Assembly (NCBI RefSeq): GCF_900101605.1
Contig: NZ_FMUR01000016.1
Location: forward strand, 29,754-93,753
Direction of reading: 5' to 3'
DNA: 64,000 nt
From: Butyrivibrio hungatei
GTDB taxonomy: Bacteria; Bacillota; Clostridia; Lachnospirales; Lachnospiraceae
Shown: positions 51,446 through 61,090 of the stretch, one piece after another
How positions within the stretch are numbered: the first letter of the stretch is position 1
Layout of the letters: each line of letters opens with the position of its first letter
Program-made: the position numbers and the translations under genes
The notes under the pieces: generated by a model
Database searches by the model: none
What the model was told of the DNA's origin: nothing
What the model saw: only the letters and a program-made list of their open reading frames with translations

Positions 51446-54187
51446 ATGAGGGGGGATATTTTGCAAGAGACGTTAAATGAAATGGACACGATCAATGCTG
51501 CCAATAAGGGCTCTTCTTCTATAAGTGGAGCTCTTGGTAGTTTTACGCCTAAATATTCCGATGAAATGCAGGCCTGGCAGGACAAATTCTGCGAGATGGC
51601 AGGGATATATGCCCTTTGCCTGGACCCGGAAGGTGTCCCTTTCAGTAAATTTTCCGGAAATCCTCATGAGATAGAGATTATAAGAAAATATGTTACGGAA
51701 CAGAGGATAAAAAGTATACACAAGAGGGTGTCCGAAGGGGATCTCGAAGATCAGGCTGTTGAGATAACAGAGATTCCGAACCTTCGTCTCGCTGCGGTAG
51801 CTGTTAAGAGCGGCAATACGACAGCGGCCGTATGGATAGTCTGTGGAGTGTTCACTGATTTTGAATACGATTCCGAGTATTTTCATCTTGAGCCGATAGA
51901 ATCTTTCGGATACAGAACTTCAGAGAGTAAATTTTATAAGACGCTGGATATATTGAGGACTACACTTGATATTCTTATCAAGCTTGAAGCTTCCAGATCC
52001 AAAGCTGTGGCTGTAAGTGAGGAGAGCAGGCAGCAGGAGCTTGAAATGACGAATTCATTCAGGCGCGCCGAGACCATGACTGAGGTGGTATCGCTCCTTG
52101 ATAGCGACGATACCATTGAAGAGATAATGGTCGAGATATTAAAGAAACTCTGCACATATCTCCAGATAAGTAACGGATTCACCTGTAAGGTTCATCACAA
52201 TTCGCTTATGGATATTGTGGTTCAGTGGACTGCGTCGGGTGTTGAAAAGATTTTTCCCGAGACTACCGACAGAGAACTTTGCTGGTTCCTCGGAAGCGAG
52301 AAGGCAGTTGTTATATCAAGCGATACGACAATGAATGCCGGAGAGCGTGAACAGGTAGAAAATCTTGGCATTAAAGCACTTGTTGCAATGCCGGTTATCA
52401 TAAACGGATCGGCTCTTTTCTATGCTTGTCTTACAGAGAACAGAGAGAACAGGATATGGTCGATAGACGACGTTAAGTTTATCAACGATGCGATCCGCGT
52501 TTTACAGACAATAATTACAAAGAGACTTCAGAAAAATTCACTCGCAAGTTCTTTTGCTTCGCTTGAAGCTGTGCTTGATAACGTGGGAAGTGCCATATAT
52601 GTAAGGGATATAGGCACGGGAGTTCTTTTGTTTGCAAACAGAAGTTTTAAGAAGAACTTCAATAAAGAACTTACCGAGAATACCCTTGTCGATCTTTTTG
52701 AATCGAATATCCCTGCGAAGAGCAGAAGCGGAAACTACGAGGTTCATCACAAGGACAGGGAGAAATGGTACGATGTTTACTACACCAGAATTAAATGGGT
52801 GGACGGACGTCCCGTTTCTTTGTGTGCTATATACGATATTACCGAGAAAAAGCTGTATCAGAAGCGTATCGAACAGCAGGCTTATACGGACTTCCTGACA
52901 GGTCTTTACAACAGAATGTGTTGTGAGAAGGATCTTGCAAGATACATTGATGAAGCAAGGACAAAGCGTATTCACGGTGCGCTCATGTATCTTGATCTTG
53001 ATGACTTTAAGCATATCAACGACAGTCTGGGACATCAGTACGGTGATGTTCTGCTTAGGGATATTTCGAAGGCTATAAGCAGGATTGAGGGAATAACCAA
53101 TTCCTGCTACAGAATGGGCGGAGATGAGTTTGTTATCATCGTTCCTCCTGAAAGTTTTGAAAGGCTCCCCAAGATCATAGAGGAGATAAAAAATACTTTT
53201 GCAACGCCGTGGTATCTCAAGGACAGCGATTATTACTGCACTATGAGTATGGGTGTTGTAAAATATCCCGATCACGGTGACAATGTTTCTGAGCTTATAA
53301 GAAAGTCTGATGTTGCGATGTATGAAGCAAAGAAGTCAGGTAAGAACAGGATTGCCGAGTATTCGGACAATATTGATTCTTCATCGATACACAGGCTCGA
53401 TCTTGAGAAGAATATGTACGACGCTATAACAAAGAGCTGCAGTGAATTTGAGGTTTATTTCCAGCCTGTTATAAGCGAGCCGATAGACAATAAGAGCGGA
53501 AGAAAGCAGTACAAGCATGTCGGTGCCGAGGCGCTTGTAAGATGGAACAGTTCAAAGCTGGGATTCTTGAGCCCCGATGAATTCGTTCCGCTTGCGGAGT
53601 ATTTGGGACTTATCACACCTATCGGTAATCACGTACTTAAAAAAGCTTGTGAGTGTTGCAGACAGTGGAATGAGTCGGGAACGGGAGAGTATGCGGTTTC
53701 CGTAAATCTATCCGTTGTTCAGATAATGCAGAATGACATCGTGGATGTTATCAGGAAGAATATTGAAGAAAACCACATAAATCCACGAAATCTTGTGCTT
53801 GAGCTTACAGAGAGACTTGCGATAAACGATCTTGCAAGAACGAAGCAGACGCTTCTTGATATCAAGGCGCTCGGAGTAAGGCTTGCCCTTGATGATTTCG
53901 GTACGGGTTACTCGGCACTCAGCAGTATCAGGGCACTTCCTTTTGACATAATAAAGGTTGACCAGAACTTTGCCAAAGATCTTGCAGAGGATGATTACTC
54001 ACAGGCATTTATCCGCATGATGGCAGAGCTTGGAAAAGCTATCAATGCAGAGATCTGCGTTGAAGGAATAGAGACTCAGGCGCAGCTTGATGCCATAAAA
54101 GGGATGGGCGTTAAGTACGTACAAGGTTATTATTACGACAAACCCATGCGCAGAGTGGCTTTCGAGGAAAAGTACGTTTATAACTAA
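51446..54187 (+). CDS. GGDEF-EAL protein (dual c-di-GMP domain) with GAF- and PAS-like input
   Basis: 913 aa, no membrane helix. Residues 25-180: a ligand-binding-like domain; about 215-365: GAF-like; about 370-475: PAS-like (LDNVGSAIYVRDIGTGVLLF). The GGDEF domain (about 485-640) has intact MGGDEF and DLDDFKHINDSLGHQYGD. The EAL domain (about 660-905) has GAEALVRW, LELTERLAI, DDFGTGYSAL, KVDQNF and EGIETQAQ, so both synthesis and hydrolysis motifs are intact. Start is uncertain: this ATG has little RBS, whereas a TTG five codons later has AGGGGGG five bases before it. The signal is unknown. Confidence 0.92.
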   Translation: MRGDILQETLNEMDTINAANKGSSSISGALGSFTPKYSDEMQAWQDKFCEMAGIYALCLDPEGVPFSKFSGNPHEIEIIRKYVTEQRIKSIHKRVSEGDLEDQAVEITEIPNLRLAAVAVKSGNTTAAVWIVCGVFTDFEYDSEYFHLEPIESFGYRTSESKFYKTLDILRTTLDILIKLEASRSKAVAVSEESRQQELEMTNSFRRAETMTEVVSLLDSDDTIEEIMVEILKKLCTYLQISNGFTCKVHHNSLMDIVVQWTASGVEKIFPETTDRELCWFLGSEKAVVISSDTTMNAGEREQVENLGIKALVAMPVIINGSALFYACLTENRENRIWSIDDVKFINDAIRVLQTIITKRLQKNSLASSFASLEAVLDNVGSAIYVRDIGTGVLLFANRSFKKNFNKELTENTLVDLFESNIPAKSRSGNYEVHHKDREKWYDVYYTRIKWVDGRPVSLCAIYDITEKKLYQKRIEQQAYTDFLTGLYNRMCCEKDLARYIDEARTKRIHGALMYLDLDDFKHINDSLGHQYGDVLLRDISKAISRIEGITNSCYRMGGDEFVIIVPPESFERLPKIIEEIKNTFATPWYLKDSDYYCTMSMGVVKYPDHGDNVSELIRKSDVAMYEAKKSGKNRIAEYSDNIDSSSIHRLDLEKNMYDAITKSCSEFEVYFQPVISEPIDNKSGRKQYKHVGAEALVRWNSSKLGFLSPDEFVPLAEYLGLITPIGNHVLKKACECCRQWNESGTGEYAVSVNLSVVQIMQNDIVDVIRKNIEENHINPRNLVLELTERLAINDLARTKQTLLDIKALGVRLALDDFGTGYSALSSIRALPFDIIKVDQNFAKDLAEDDYSQAFIRMMAELGKAINAEICVEGIETQAQLDAIKGMGVKYVQGYYYDKPMRRVAFEEKYVYN

Positions 54188-54239
54188 AAGTGTGTTATTA
54201 TGATATAGCGCAATAAAATATAAAGGTTAGGATTTAATA

Positions 54240-55946
54240 ATGGCAGAAGAGATTACAAATAAAAGTGATAATGCTGAGGTGGGGAATACACCTTCCAGAC
54301 ATTTTATAGAGCAGGCTATCGACAAAGATCTTGCGGAGGGAGTTTACGATCATGTTTGTACAAGATTTCCTCCCGAGCCCAACGGCTTTTTGCATATAGG
54401 ACATGCCAAGAGTATTCTTCTTAATTACGGAATGGCAAAAGAGTACAACGGCAAGTTCAACATGAGATTTGACGATACCAATCCCACCAAGGAGAGGTCT
54501 GAGTTCATGGACTCTATTATTGAGGATGTGAAGTGGCTTGGCGCGGATTATGAAGATCGTCTTTTCCATGCGTCCGATTACTTTGATGAAATGTATGAGA
54601 ACGCTGTAAAGCTTATCAAGAAGGGCAAGGCTTATGTATCTGAGCTTACTGCCGAGCAGATGCGTGAATACAGAGGAACACTTACAGAACCCGGTAAGGA
54701 CGATCCTAACAGAAACAGAAGCGTTGAGGAAAACTTAAAGCTTTTTGAGGATATGAAGAACGGCAAAGTCGAGGATGGCGCTATGACTCTCAGAGCCAAG
54801 ATCGACATGTCTTCACCTAACATAAACATGAGAGATCCCATCATCTACAGGGTTGCTCACATGACACATGCGCGTACACAGGATAAGTGGTGCATTTATC
54901 CTATGTATGACTATGCTCATCCCATCGAGGATGCTATTGAGGGAATCACACATTCACTCTGTACTTTGGAATTTGAGGATCACAGACCTCTTTACGACTG
55001 GGTAAAAGAGGAATGCGGATACAAGAATCCTCCGCGTCAGATCGAGTTTGCAAAGCTTTACCTCAACAACGTTGTTACGGGTAAAAGATATATCAAGAGA
55101 CTTGTTGAAGATGGCATAGTTGACGGATGGGATGATCCGAGACTTGTAACTATCGCGGCACTCAGAAGAAGAGGATTTACTCCTGAGTCCATCAAGATGT
55201 TTGTTGATATGTGCGGAATCAGTAAAGCTCAGTCAACTGCAGAGTATGCAATGCTTGAGTATTGCATCAGAGAAGACCTTAAGCTCAAGGCAAAGAGAAT
55301 GCTTGCGGTTTTGAATCCCGTAAAGCTTATAATTGACAACTATCCCGAGAATGAGACAGAGTATCTCGAGATTGAGAATAATAAGGAAGTTCCTGAGATG
55401 GGAACAAGAAAGATTCCTTTTGGAAAAGAACTCTATATCGAGAGAGAAGACTTCATGGAGGAGCCTCCGAAGAAGTATTTCCGTCTTTTCCCCGGAAACG
55501 AAGTAAGACTTATGAACGCTTACTTTGTAACCTGCACGGGCTGTGATAAGGATGAAAACGGCAATGTTATCGCCGTACATTGTACTTACGATCCCGAGAC
55601 TAAGTCAGGAAGCGGATTTAACGCAAGAAAAGTAAAGGGAACAATTCACTGGGTTTCTGCAAAAGAAGCTGTAAATGCGGAAGTTCGCCTTTATGAGAAT
55701 ATAATCGATGAAGAAAAGGGCGTTTACAACGAGGACGGTTCACTTAACTTGAACCCAAACTCAATTACCGTTATCAAAGATGCAAAGCTTGAGCCCGAAC
55801 TTGCAGATGCGGTCAGCTATGATAAATTCCAGTTTGTAAGAAACGGATTCTTCTGTGTTGACAGCAAGGATTCTAAACCGGGAGCACCTGTATTTAACAG
55901 GATTGTTTCACTTAAGAGTTCTTTTGTTCTGCCTAAGAATAATTAA
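54240..55946 (+). CDS. glnS: glutaminyl-tRNA synthetase
   Basis: 568 aa class I synthetase. The HIGH motif is in [30 protein letters not shown] and [20 protein letters not shown] are specific for GlnRS. The KMSKS loop is non-standard: [16 protein letters not shown]-terminal anticodon-binding beta barrels follow. It charges tRNA-Gln directly; most Firmicutes instead use Glu-tRNA-Gln amidation, so its presence is a clade trait. tRNA-Gln(UUG) is at 13.1 kb in this window. GTTAGGA lies before the ATG. Confidence 0.96.
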   Translation: MAEEITNKSDNAEVGNTPSRHFIEQAIDKDLAEGVYDHVCTRFPPEPNGFLHIGHAKSILLNYGMAKEYNGKFNMRFDDTNPTKERSEFMDSIIEDVKWLGADYEDRLFHASDYFDEMYENAVKLIKKGKAYVSELTAEQMREYRGTLTEPGKDDPNRNRSVEENLKLFEDMKNGKVEDGAMTLRAKIDMSSPNINMRDPIIYRVAHMTHARTQDKWCIYPMYDYAHPIEDAIEGITHSLCTLEFEDHRPLYDWVKEECGYKNPPRQIEFAKLYLNNVVTGKRYIKRLVEDGIVDGWDDPRLVTIAALRRRGFTPESIKMFVDMCGISKAQSTAEYAMLEYCIREDLKLKAKRMLAVLNPVKLIIDNYPENETEYLEIENNKEVPEMGTRKIPFGKELYIEREDFMEEPPKKYFRLFPGNEVRLMNAYFVTCTGCDKDENGNVIAVHCTYDPETKSGSGFNARKVKGTIHWVSAKEAVNAEVRLYENIIDEEKGVYNEDGSLNLNPNSITVIKDAKLEPELADAVSYDKFQFVRNGFFCVDSKDSKPGAPVFNRIVSLKSSFVLPKNN

Positions 55947-55983
55947 GTATTTTTCTATAGTAATTTAGAAAAGAGGTATTAAA

Positions 55984-56838
55984 ATGGCTGGTATTTTTTC
56001 AGGACTGGAAAAGCTTGGACTCGGAAATATTGATGGAAAGAATCTTTTTGAGGATCCTAAAAAGAAGGATGCCCCCGTCAAGAAAGCAGAGCCTCAGAAA
56101 AAGCTTACACTTGTCAATGAGGAGGATTATCTTTTTGACAAGAAGTATAAATGTCCGATCTGCGATTCAGACTTTGAGGTGAAGACAGTCCGCACGGGTA
56201 AGGTAAGAATGAAATCCGTGGATGTGGATTTAAGACCTGATTATTCGGAAGTGGATCTCACAAAGTATGATATAATAGCATGCCCCGAATGTGGATATGC
56301 TGCATTGGGAAGATATTATACATCGCTCAATAAATATCAGATTGATGATATAAGAAACAAGATCTGCATGAATTACAAGAAGCAGAAATACGACGAGCCT
56401 ACATACACCTATGAGCATGCTAGAAGCCTCTATCAGCTTGCACTTGCCAATGCGGTTGTAAAGAAGGCAAAGAACAGCGAGAAGGCTTATATCTGTCTTA
56501 AGACAGCCTGGGTAATAAGAGGCGAGACTCAGAGGCTCGATCAGAACGAAGCTGATTATGACAAGAAGAAAAAAGAGAATGACGAGCAGGAGCTTGAGCT
56601 TTTGAAGAATGCTATTAATGGATTCATCATGGCAAGACAGTCGGAAGATTTCCCTATCGCCGGAATGGATTCAACAACACTCGATTATCTTATCGCAGCA
56701 CTTGCATATGAGACAGATCAGTTTGATATTGCAAATAAGATGATCTCCGAACTTCTTATGTCCAGAACCGCAAACAGCAGGATCAAGGACAAAGCCAGAG
56801 CGCTTAAAGAACTCGTTGCCGAGAAACAGGCTAAATAA
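55984..56838 (+). CDS. DUF2225 family protein with two CxxC motifs
   Basis: 284 aa, soluble. A zinc-ribbon-like pair, KCPICDSDFEVKT and IACPECGYAALGRYY, is separated by about 50 residues; the remainder is helical and TPR-like (ARSLYQLALANAVVKKAKNS, KAYICLKTAWVIRGETQR). This pattern fits DUF2225, found widely in Firmicutes without a known function. AAGAGGT precedes the ATG. It follows glnS by 37 bp and may share its transcript; a strong terminator follows. Confidence 0.88.
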   Translation: MAGIFSGLEKLGLGNIDGKNLFEDPKKKDAPVKKAEPQKKLTLVNEEDYLFDKKYKCPICDSDFEVKTVRTGKVRMKSVDVDLRPDYSEVDLTKYDIIACPECGYAALGRYYTSLNKYQIDDIRNKICMNYKKQKYDEPTYTYEHARSLYQLALANAVVKKAKNSEKAYICLKTAWVIRGETQRLDQNEADYDKKKKENDEQELELLKNAINGFIMARQSEDFPIAGMDSTTLDYLIAALAYETDQFDIANKMISELLMSRTANSRIKDKARALKELVAEKQAK

Positions 56839-56867
56839 ATTTATTTAATAATTGATCACATAATAAG

Positions 56868-56896
56868 ACCCCACGGATGATAAAAATCCGTGGGGT
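56868..56896. terminator. terminator after the DUF2225 gene
   Basis: ACCCCACGGAT and ATCCGTGGGGT form a perfect 11-bp stem with a 7-base loop. It also lies just past the stop of the convergent membrane protein. Confidence 0.82.
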
Positions 56897-56903
56897 AATT
56901 ATT

Positions 56904-57248
56904 TCATAATATATCTTCTTTGTTTCCGAAGAACTCATCGGGGGTTGCAGAATCAGTGCTTTCGGCAGCGTCCGTTGCTTCGGCGGCTTCAGTGGTAGTT
57001 GCAGCTTTTTCAGCCTTCTCCTCTGCGGCCTTGATGTCAACATACTTTCTAGAACCGAATCTGGACTCGGTTGCTTCATCCAAATCCTCATCGAAATCCT
57101 CGAACTCTTCAAAATCATCGTCATCAAAACTGTCAGCAATCTCAGCGTCTCTTTTACTTAAGTAATAATATACACCGGCAGCAGCTGCACCAACAGCAGC
57201 GCAGAATAAAATAAACTTTCCGAATCCATTTCCCTTGGACATAACCAT
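56904..57248 (-). CDS. small membrane protein with acidic, Ala/Thr-rich tail
   Basis: 114 aa. One N-terminal helix (FILFCAAVGAAAAGVYYYL), an acidic run (DDDDFEEFEDFDEDLDE), then an Ala/Glu/Thr-rich disordered tail. It looks like the YtxH class of small envelope-stress proteins by layout only. The ATG used has AGGAGG four bases upstream; a second ATG two codons later is also possible. No function assigned. Confidence 0.7.
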   Translation of the reverse strand: MVMSKGNGFGKFILFCAAVGAAAAGVYYYLSKRDAEIADSFDDDDFEEFEDFDEDLDEATESRFGSRKYVDIKAAEEKAEKAATTTEAAEATDAAESTDSATPDEFFGNKEDIL

Positions 57249-57343
57249 ACATCCTCCTATCCAAACGTTGAATTAATTTTATAACAATTTTCAGATAAAT
57301 AAAAGTACGTTGTATTAAAAATTAATAAATAACGGTAAAACGT

Positions 57344-57372
57344 TTGAATTAGTACGCACAAAATGATATATT
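57344..57372 (+). promoter_or_regulatory. promoter of the tetR-pfkB-malQ operon
   Basis: TTGAAT, 17 bases, TATATT. An inverted ATTGA...TCAAT spaced by 16 bases overlaps and follows the -10 and could be the TetR operator. Confidence 0.55.
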
Positions 57373-57413
57373 GAAATCAGACTGATGTAGTCAATCAAAA
57401 TCGGAGAACGCGT

Positions 57414-58016
57414 ATGAATGAGCGGTTTTTTGAGCTGAACAAGGAGAAGCAGGAGCGAATTATAAATGCGGCGTTTAAGGTGTTTGCGGAGAACGGCTAT
57501 GGCCATTCGAGTACCGATGAGATAGTTAAGACCGCGGATATCAGTAAGGGCCTGTTGTTTCACTATTTTGGAAATAAAATCGGTCTGTATTCCTTTTTGT
57601 ATGATTATGCAACGAGATCGGTGACGCTTGAATTTTCGACACATGTTGAAAAGAGCGAGACCGGGTATTTTGCATTGTACAAGCAGATTCTTTCAGCCAA
57701 GTGCGATGCTCTTAAGCGTTTTCCGTATATTTTTGCATTTTTGAAAAGAGCGGATGAAGAAACGGATATCAAGGCTTCTTCGGAGATAAGCGAGAAACGC
57801 GAGAAGTTCTCGATGATAATGAGGGCGCTTAAAGAGAGAACTGATATAACAGTTTTTTCCGCGGGTATAGACTATAACAAAATATGGTACATTCTTGATT
57901 ATACGGTAGAAGGAGTGCTTGAAAAGAATATAAGGAGCGGGAGCTTTAGGGCGGATCTTTTTATGGAAGAGGCTCTGGAATATGTTGATATGGTTCAAAA
58001 TATGGTGCTTACATGA
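57414..58016 (+). CDS. TetR family transcriptional regulator
   Basis: 200 aa. The N-terminal TetR HTH has RIINAAFKVFAENGYGHSST and DISKGLLFHYFGNKIGLYSF (residues 12-60); the C-terminal ligand domain is not assignable. It starts MNERFFELNKEKQERI, with GGAGAACGCGT before the ATG. It probably autoregulates and controls the kinase and amylomaltase genes 15 and about 950 bp downstream. Confidence 0.92.
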   Translation: MNERFFELNKEKQERIINAAFKVFAENGYGHSSTDEIVKTADISKGLLFHYFGNKIGLYSFLYDYATRSVTLEFSTHVEKSETGYFALYKQILSAKCDALKRFPYIFAFLKRADEETDIKASSEISEKREKFSMIMRALKERTDITVFSAGIDYNKIWYILDYTVEGVLEKNIRSGSFRADLFMEEALEYVDMVQNMVLT

Positions 58017-58031
58017 TAAGGAGGCTAAAAA

Positions 58032-58946
58032 ATGGGTAAATTTTTAGTGGCTGGTGTAACACAGATTGAGACTATCGTTAGAGTAGACAAGATTCCTGTA
58101 AGTTTTGCGCCTATGACAAGCGCTATTGATTCAATCTATACCGCAATGGGAGGCGATGCCTACAATGAGTCGCTTGCGCTTAAATGGCTTGGCGATGATG
58201 TTGTTTTTATGTCGATCGTAGGACGAAATCAGGATCTTGAGATGATCAATCCTCCTGACAGAAAGATCACGCTGTCCACTGAATATATCATACCACAGAT
58301 GAATGATACGCCGACCGAGGTTGTTCTGTACGACAAAGAGAGACGGCAGCAGATTTTTGAAGATATCAAAGATCTTCGTGATAATTCATATGATATGTCT
58401 ATGGTACCGCCAATCGCGGAGAACTGTGACATGGTGGTTCTTGCCAATGCAAATTTCTGCAGGCCGTTTGTTAAAGTTGCGCAGGAGCACGATAAGCCTG
58501 TCGCAGTAAACATCAGATATTATGATAAAGAAAAAGAAAAATATAACGCAGATTTTCTAGACTCCGCCAAAGTTCTGTACTTTAGTGACGATACTTTGAC
58601 GGAAGATCCCTATGATTTCATTGACAGAATGGCAACTACATACGGAACGGAGATAATTATTCTCGGACAGGGCAGTGAGGGACTTATGCTTTATGATAAG
58701 TCTCAGAATCTCCGCATTCACTACAATACCGTTAAGACCAACGAGGTTGTAAATACCATAGGTGCCGGTAATGCGCTTTTTGCGTGCTTCCTTCACTACT
58801 ACATGGAGACGGGTGACAGCGTAAATGCCATAAAGAATGCGCTTTTGTTTGCATCTTATAAGATTGGATATATGGGTACTTCAAACGGATTTATGACGAC
58901 GGATCAGCTTGAGCAGTGGAGAAACCTGATCTGGGGTATTAAATAA
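58032..58946 (+). CDS. PfkB family carbohydrate kinase-like protein with altered catalytic motif
   Basis: 304 aa ribokinase fold. Motif 1 is MGGDAYNESLALKWLGDDV (residues 39-57). The C-terminal signature, normally DTxGAGD, reads NTIGAGNALFACFLHYY (241-257): the Asp that serves as catalytic base is Asn247. Kinase activity is therefore uncertain; the protein may bind sugar or nucleoside without phosphorylating it. It sits between TetR and malQ, with an AAGGAGG RBS. Substrate unknown. Confidence 0.82.
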   Translation: MGKFLVAGVTQIETIVRVDKIPVSFAPMTSAIDSIYTAMGGDAYNESLALKWLGDDVVFMSIVGRNQDLEMINPPDRKITLSTEYIIPQMNDTPTEVVLYDKERRQQIFEDIKDLRDNSYDMSMVPPIAENCDMVVLANANFCRPFVKVAQEHDKPVAVNIRYYDKEKEKYNADFLDSAKVLYFSDDTLTEDPYDFIDRMATTYGTEIIILGQGSEGLMLYDKSQNLRIHYNTVKTNEVVNTIGAGNALFACFLHYYMETGDSVNAIKNALLFASYKIGYMGTSNGFMTTDQLEQWRNLIWGIK

Positions 58947-58972
58947 AGAGCATTTTAGCAAGGGGGGCTGTT

Positions 58973-60541
58973 ATGAAAAAGAGTGATAATATGCAGAAAA
59001 GAGCTTGCGGCGTTTTACTTCCTGTTTTTTCATTGCCGTCGGAATACGGAATAGGGGCTTTTTCAAAGGAAGCGTACAGTTTCGTGGATTTCCTTAAGAA
59101 AGCGGGACAGAAATACTGGCAGATACTTCCGCTTGGGCCTACGGGATATGGAGATTCGCCGTATCAGTCTTTTTCAACATTTGCGGGAAACCCCTATCTG
59201 ATAGATCCCGAATATTTTGTGGAAAAAGGTCTTTTGACAAGGGATGATCTTGAAGTTTTAAAGAGTGATGCGCCGTCTGACAAGGTTGACTATAAGACCG
59301 TCGAGGCACACAAATACGAGCTTATCCGCAAGGCGTTCGGAAATGTTGAAAAAGCTTGTGGGACTAGGGGTAACGCTGTGAATATCGGCAAGATGACGGA
59401 TTCTTATGACCTCAAGGCGGATTTTGAGAAGTTTAAGAAGAATAACGGAAAGAAGTGGCTCTTTGACTATGCGCTTTTTATGGCGCTTAAGGATATGTAT
59501 GGCGGAAGATCATGGAATACCTGGGATGAAGACATAAGGCTCAGGAAAAAAGGTGCAATGGAGAAGTATAGAGAGAAGCTTGCGGAAGAAATTGATTTCT
59601 ACTGCTTTGTTCAGTTCGTTTTTTATGTGCAGTGGAATGCGCTTAAGAAATATGCAAATGACAGCGGGATAGAGATTATTGGCGACATTCCGATCTATGT
59701 GGCTTTTGACAGTTCGGATACGTGGGCAAATCCCGAGCTTTTCCTTCTCGATAAGGATAATGTTCCTATCGAGGTTGCGGGATGTCCTCCCGATGCGTTC
59801 AGTAAAACAGGGCAGCTCTGGGGAAATCCGCTGTATAAGTGGGATTATCACAAGCAGACAGGGTATAAGTGGTGGCTTGAGAGAATCGGGCATTGTTACA
59901 AGCTTTATGATGTGCTTCGTATCGACCATTTTAGGGGATTTGATGAGTATTATGCCATTCCTTACGGAAATCCTACGGCTGAGATTGGCAAGTGGCGTAA
60001 AGGCCCCGGATACGATCTTTTTGATGCTATAAAGAAAGAGTTCGGAGATGTAAAAGTTATCGCAGAAGATCTGGGATTTCTTACGCCTTCGGTCATTAAG
60101 CTTGTAAAAAAGACGGGATATCCCGGAATGAAAGTGCTTCATTTTGCATTCGGTGCAGATGATGACAGTGAATATCTTCCGCATTATTACAGCAGTAACT
60201 GCGTTGTCTATACGGGAACTCACGATAATGATACGACGAAAGGTTGGTACAAGTCGCTTAACAGGAATGATAAGAAATTCGTGAGGGACTATCTGGGCAT
60301 AAGCAGTGGAAGTAAGGTTGTAGGTGCTCTTATACGCGCGGCTTTTTCAAGTGTTGCTTATACTGCGATAATTCCGATGCAGGACTATCTTGAGCTTGAT
60401 GAGAGCGCAAGAATTAATATTCCGTCCACCCTCGGCGGAAACTGGAAGTGGAAGATGGAAGGCGGTGAGCTCACAGATGAGCTCTGCGAGAGGATGTATG
60501 AATATGCCAGAGTTTACGGAAGACTTACAGCAGAGAATTGA
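58973..60541 (+). CDS. malQ: 4-alpha-glucanotransferase (GH77)
   Basis: 522 aa, full length amylomaltase. It moves alpha-1,4-glucan chains between acceptors, used in maltodextrin or glycogen metabolism. N-terminal ACGVLLPVFSLPSEYGIG and QKYWQILPLGPTGYGDSPYQ are family signatures. Catalytic residues: nucleophile Asp in LRIDHFRGFDEYY, acid/base Glu in IAEDLGFLTP, and the third Asp in GTHDNDT. GGGGGG-type RBS before the ATG, 26 bp after the PfkB-like gene. The stop codon abuts the second tandem hairpin array. Confidence 0.96.
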   Translation: MKKSDNMQKRACGVLLPVFSLPSEYGIGAFSKEAYSFVDFLKKAGQKYWQILPLGPTGYGDSPYQSFSTFAGNPYLIDPEYFVEKGLLTRDDLEVLKSDAPSDKVDYKTVEAHKYELIRKAFGNVEKACGTRGNAVNIGKMTDSYDLKADFEKFKKNNGKKWLFDYALFMALKDMYGGRSWNTWDEDIRLRKKGAMEKYREKLAEEIDFYCFVQFVFYVQWNALKKYANDSGIEIIGDIPIYVAFDSSDTWANPELFLLDKDNVPIEVAGCPPDAFSKTGQLWGNPLYKWDYHKQTGYKWWLERIGHCYKLYDVLRIDHFRGFDEYYAIPYGNPTAEIGKWRKGPGYDLFDAIKKEFGDVKVIAEDLGFLTPSVIKLVKKTGYPGMKVLHFAFGADDDSEYLPHYYSSNCVVYTGTHDNDTTKGWYKSLNRNDKKFVRDYLGISSGSKVVGALIRAAFSSVAYTAIIPMQDYLELDESARINIPSTLGGNWKWKMEGGELTDELCERMYEYARVYGRLTAEN

Positions 60542-60547
60542 TGAAAA

Positions 60548-60803
60548 GTGACTAAACCGGCAGGTTTTGTGCGAATTAGTCAACGTCTGAAGAAAATAGA
60601 AGATAGAATACAGAAGAAAAGTGACTAAATCGGCAGGTTTTGTGTGAATTAGTCAACATCTGAAGAAAATATAGGATAGAATGCAGAAGAAAAAGTGACT
60701 AAATCTGTAGTTTTTTTACAAATTAGTCAACGTCTGAAAAAAATAGAAGATTGAACAGCGCGAAAGAGTGACTAAATCGAAGAGTTTTGCATGAATTAGT
60801 CAA
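60548..60803. repeat. four-unit 73-74 bp tandem repeat with an inverted repeat in every unit
   Basis: Units start GTGACTAAA at 60548, 60621, 60695 and 60768. In each, TGACTAA is matched 34 bases on by TTAGTCA, then a linker follows with CTGAAGAAAATA and CAGAAGAAAA-type stretches; the fourth unit is cut short after its second arm. Period and layout equal those of the array at 13.5 kb although the sequences differ. No coding role is evident. It begins seven bases after the malQ stop. Confidence 0.85.
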
Positions 60804-61042
60804 TAACCGGAATTATCGGAATACTGAGAAAAAGAAAGATCCTTTTCAAGTGCATGTACATATTCTTTCATGTAGGCATGTTTCATCAGTGCAAGTTTCT
60901 TTGCTTCGGGATAATGAGCGGCCAGCTTTGCAGCGTAATGATATACGCGTAATGAATGCTCTGTATCGTGCCCATCGGTGTTCTGGCTAAAGATACTTGT
61001 TATATAGTTGATTGCGCTATCCAATAATGCATCGGTATCCAT
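60800..61042 (-). pseudogene. HD-domain phosphohydrolase with large internal deletion
   Basis: 80 codons. The first 50 residues (LLDSAINYITSIFSQN, GHDTEHSLRVYHYAAKLA) match the N-terminus of HD-superfamily hydrolases, which normally run to about 200 residues. After PEAKKLA the sequence goes straight to LMKHAYMKEYVHALEKD, which resembles the family C-terminus. The middle, with the catalytic HD pair, is missing in frame. The RBS is poor. Its 3' end runs into the tandem hairpin array. Probably non-functional. Confidence 0.6.
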
Positions 61043-61090
61043 GAATATGAATAAACTCCTTTTTTATAGTAAATGTCATCACATAATGAG

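Noticed and set aside
60548..60803. CRISPR array
   Set aside because: Linkers between inverted repeats are similar in all units, so they are not independent spacers; no cas gene or leader.
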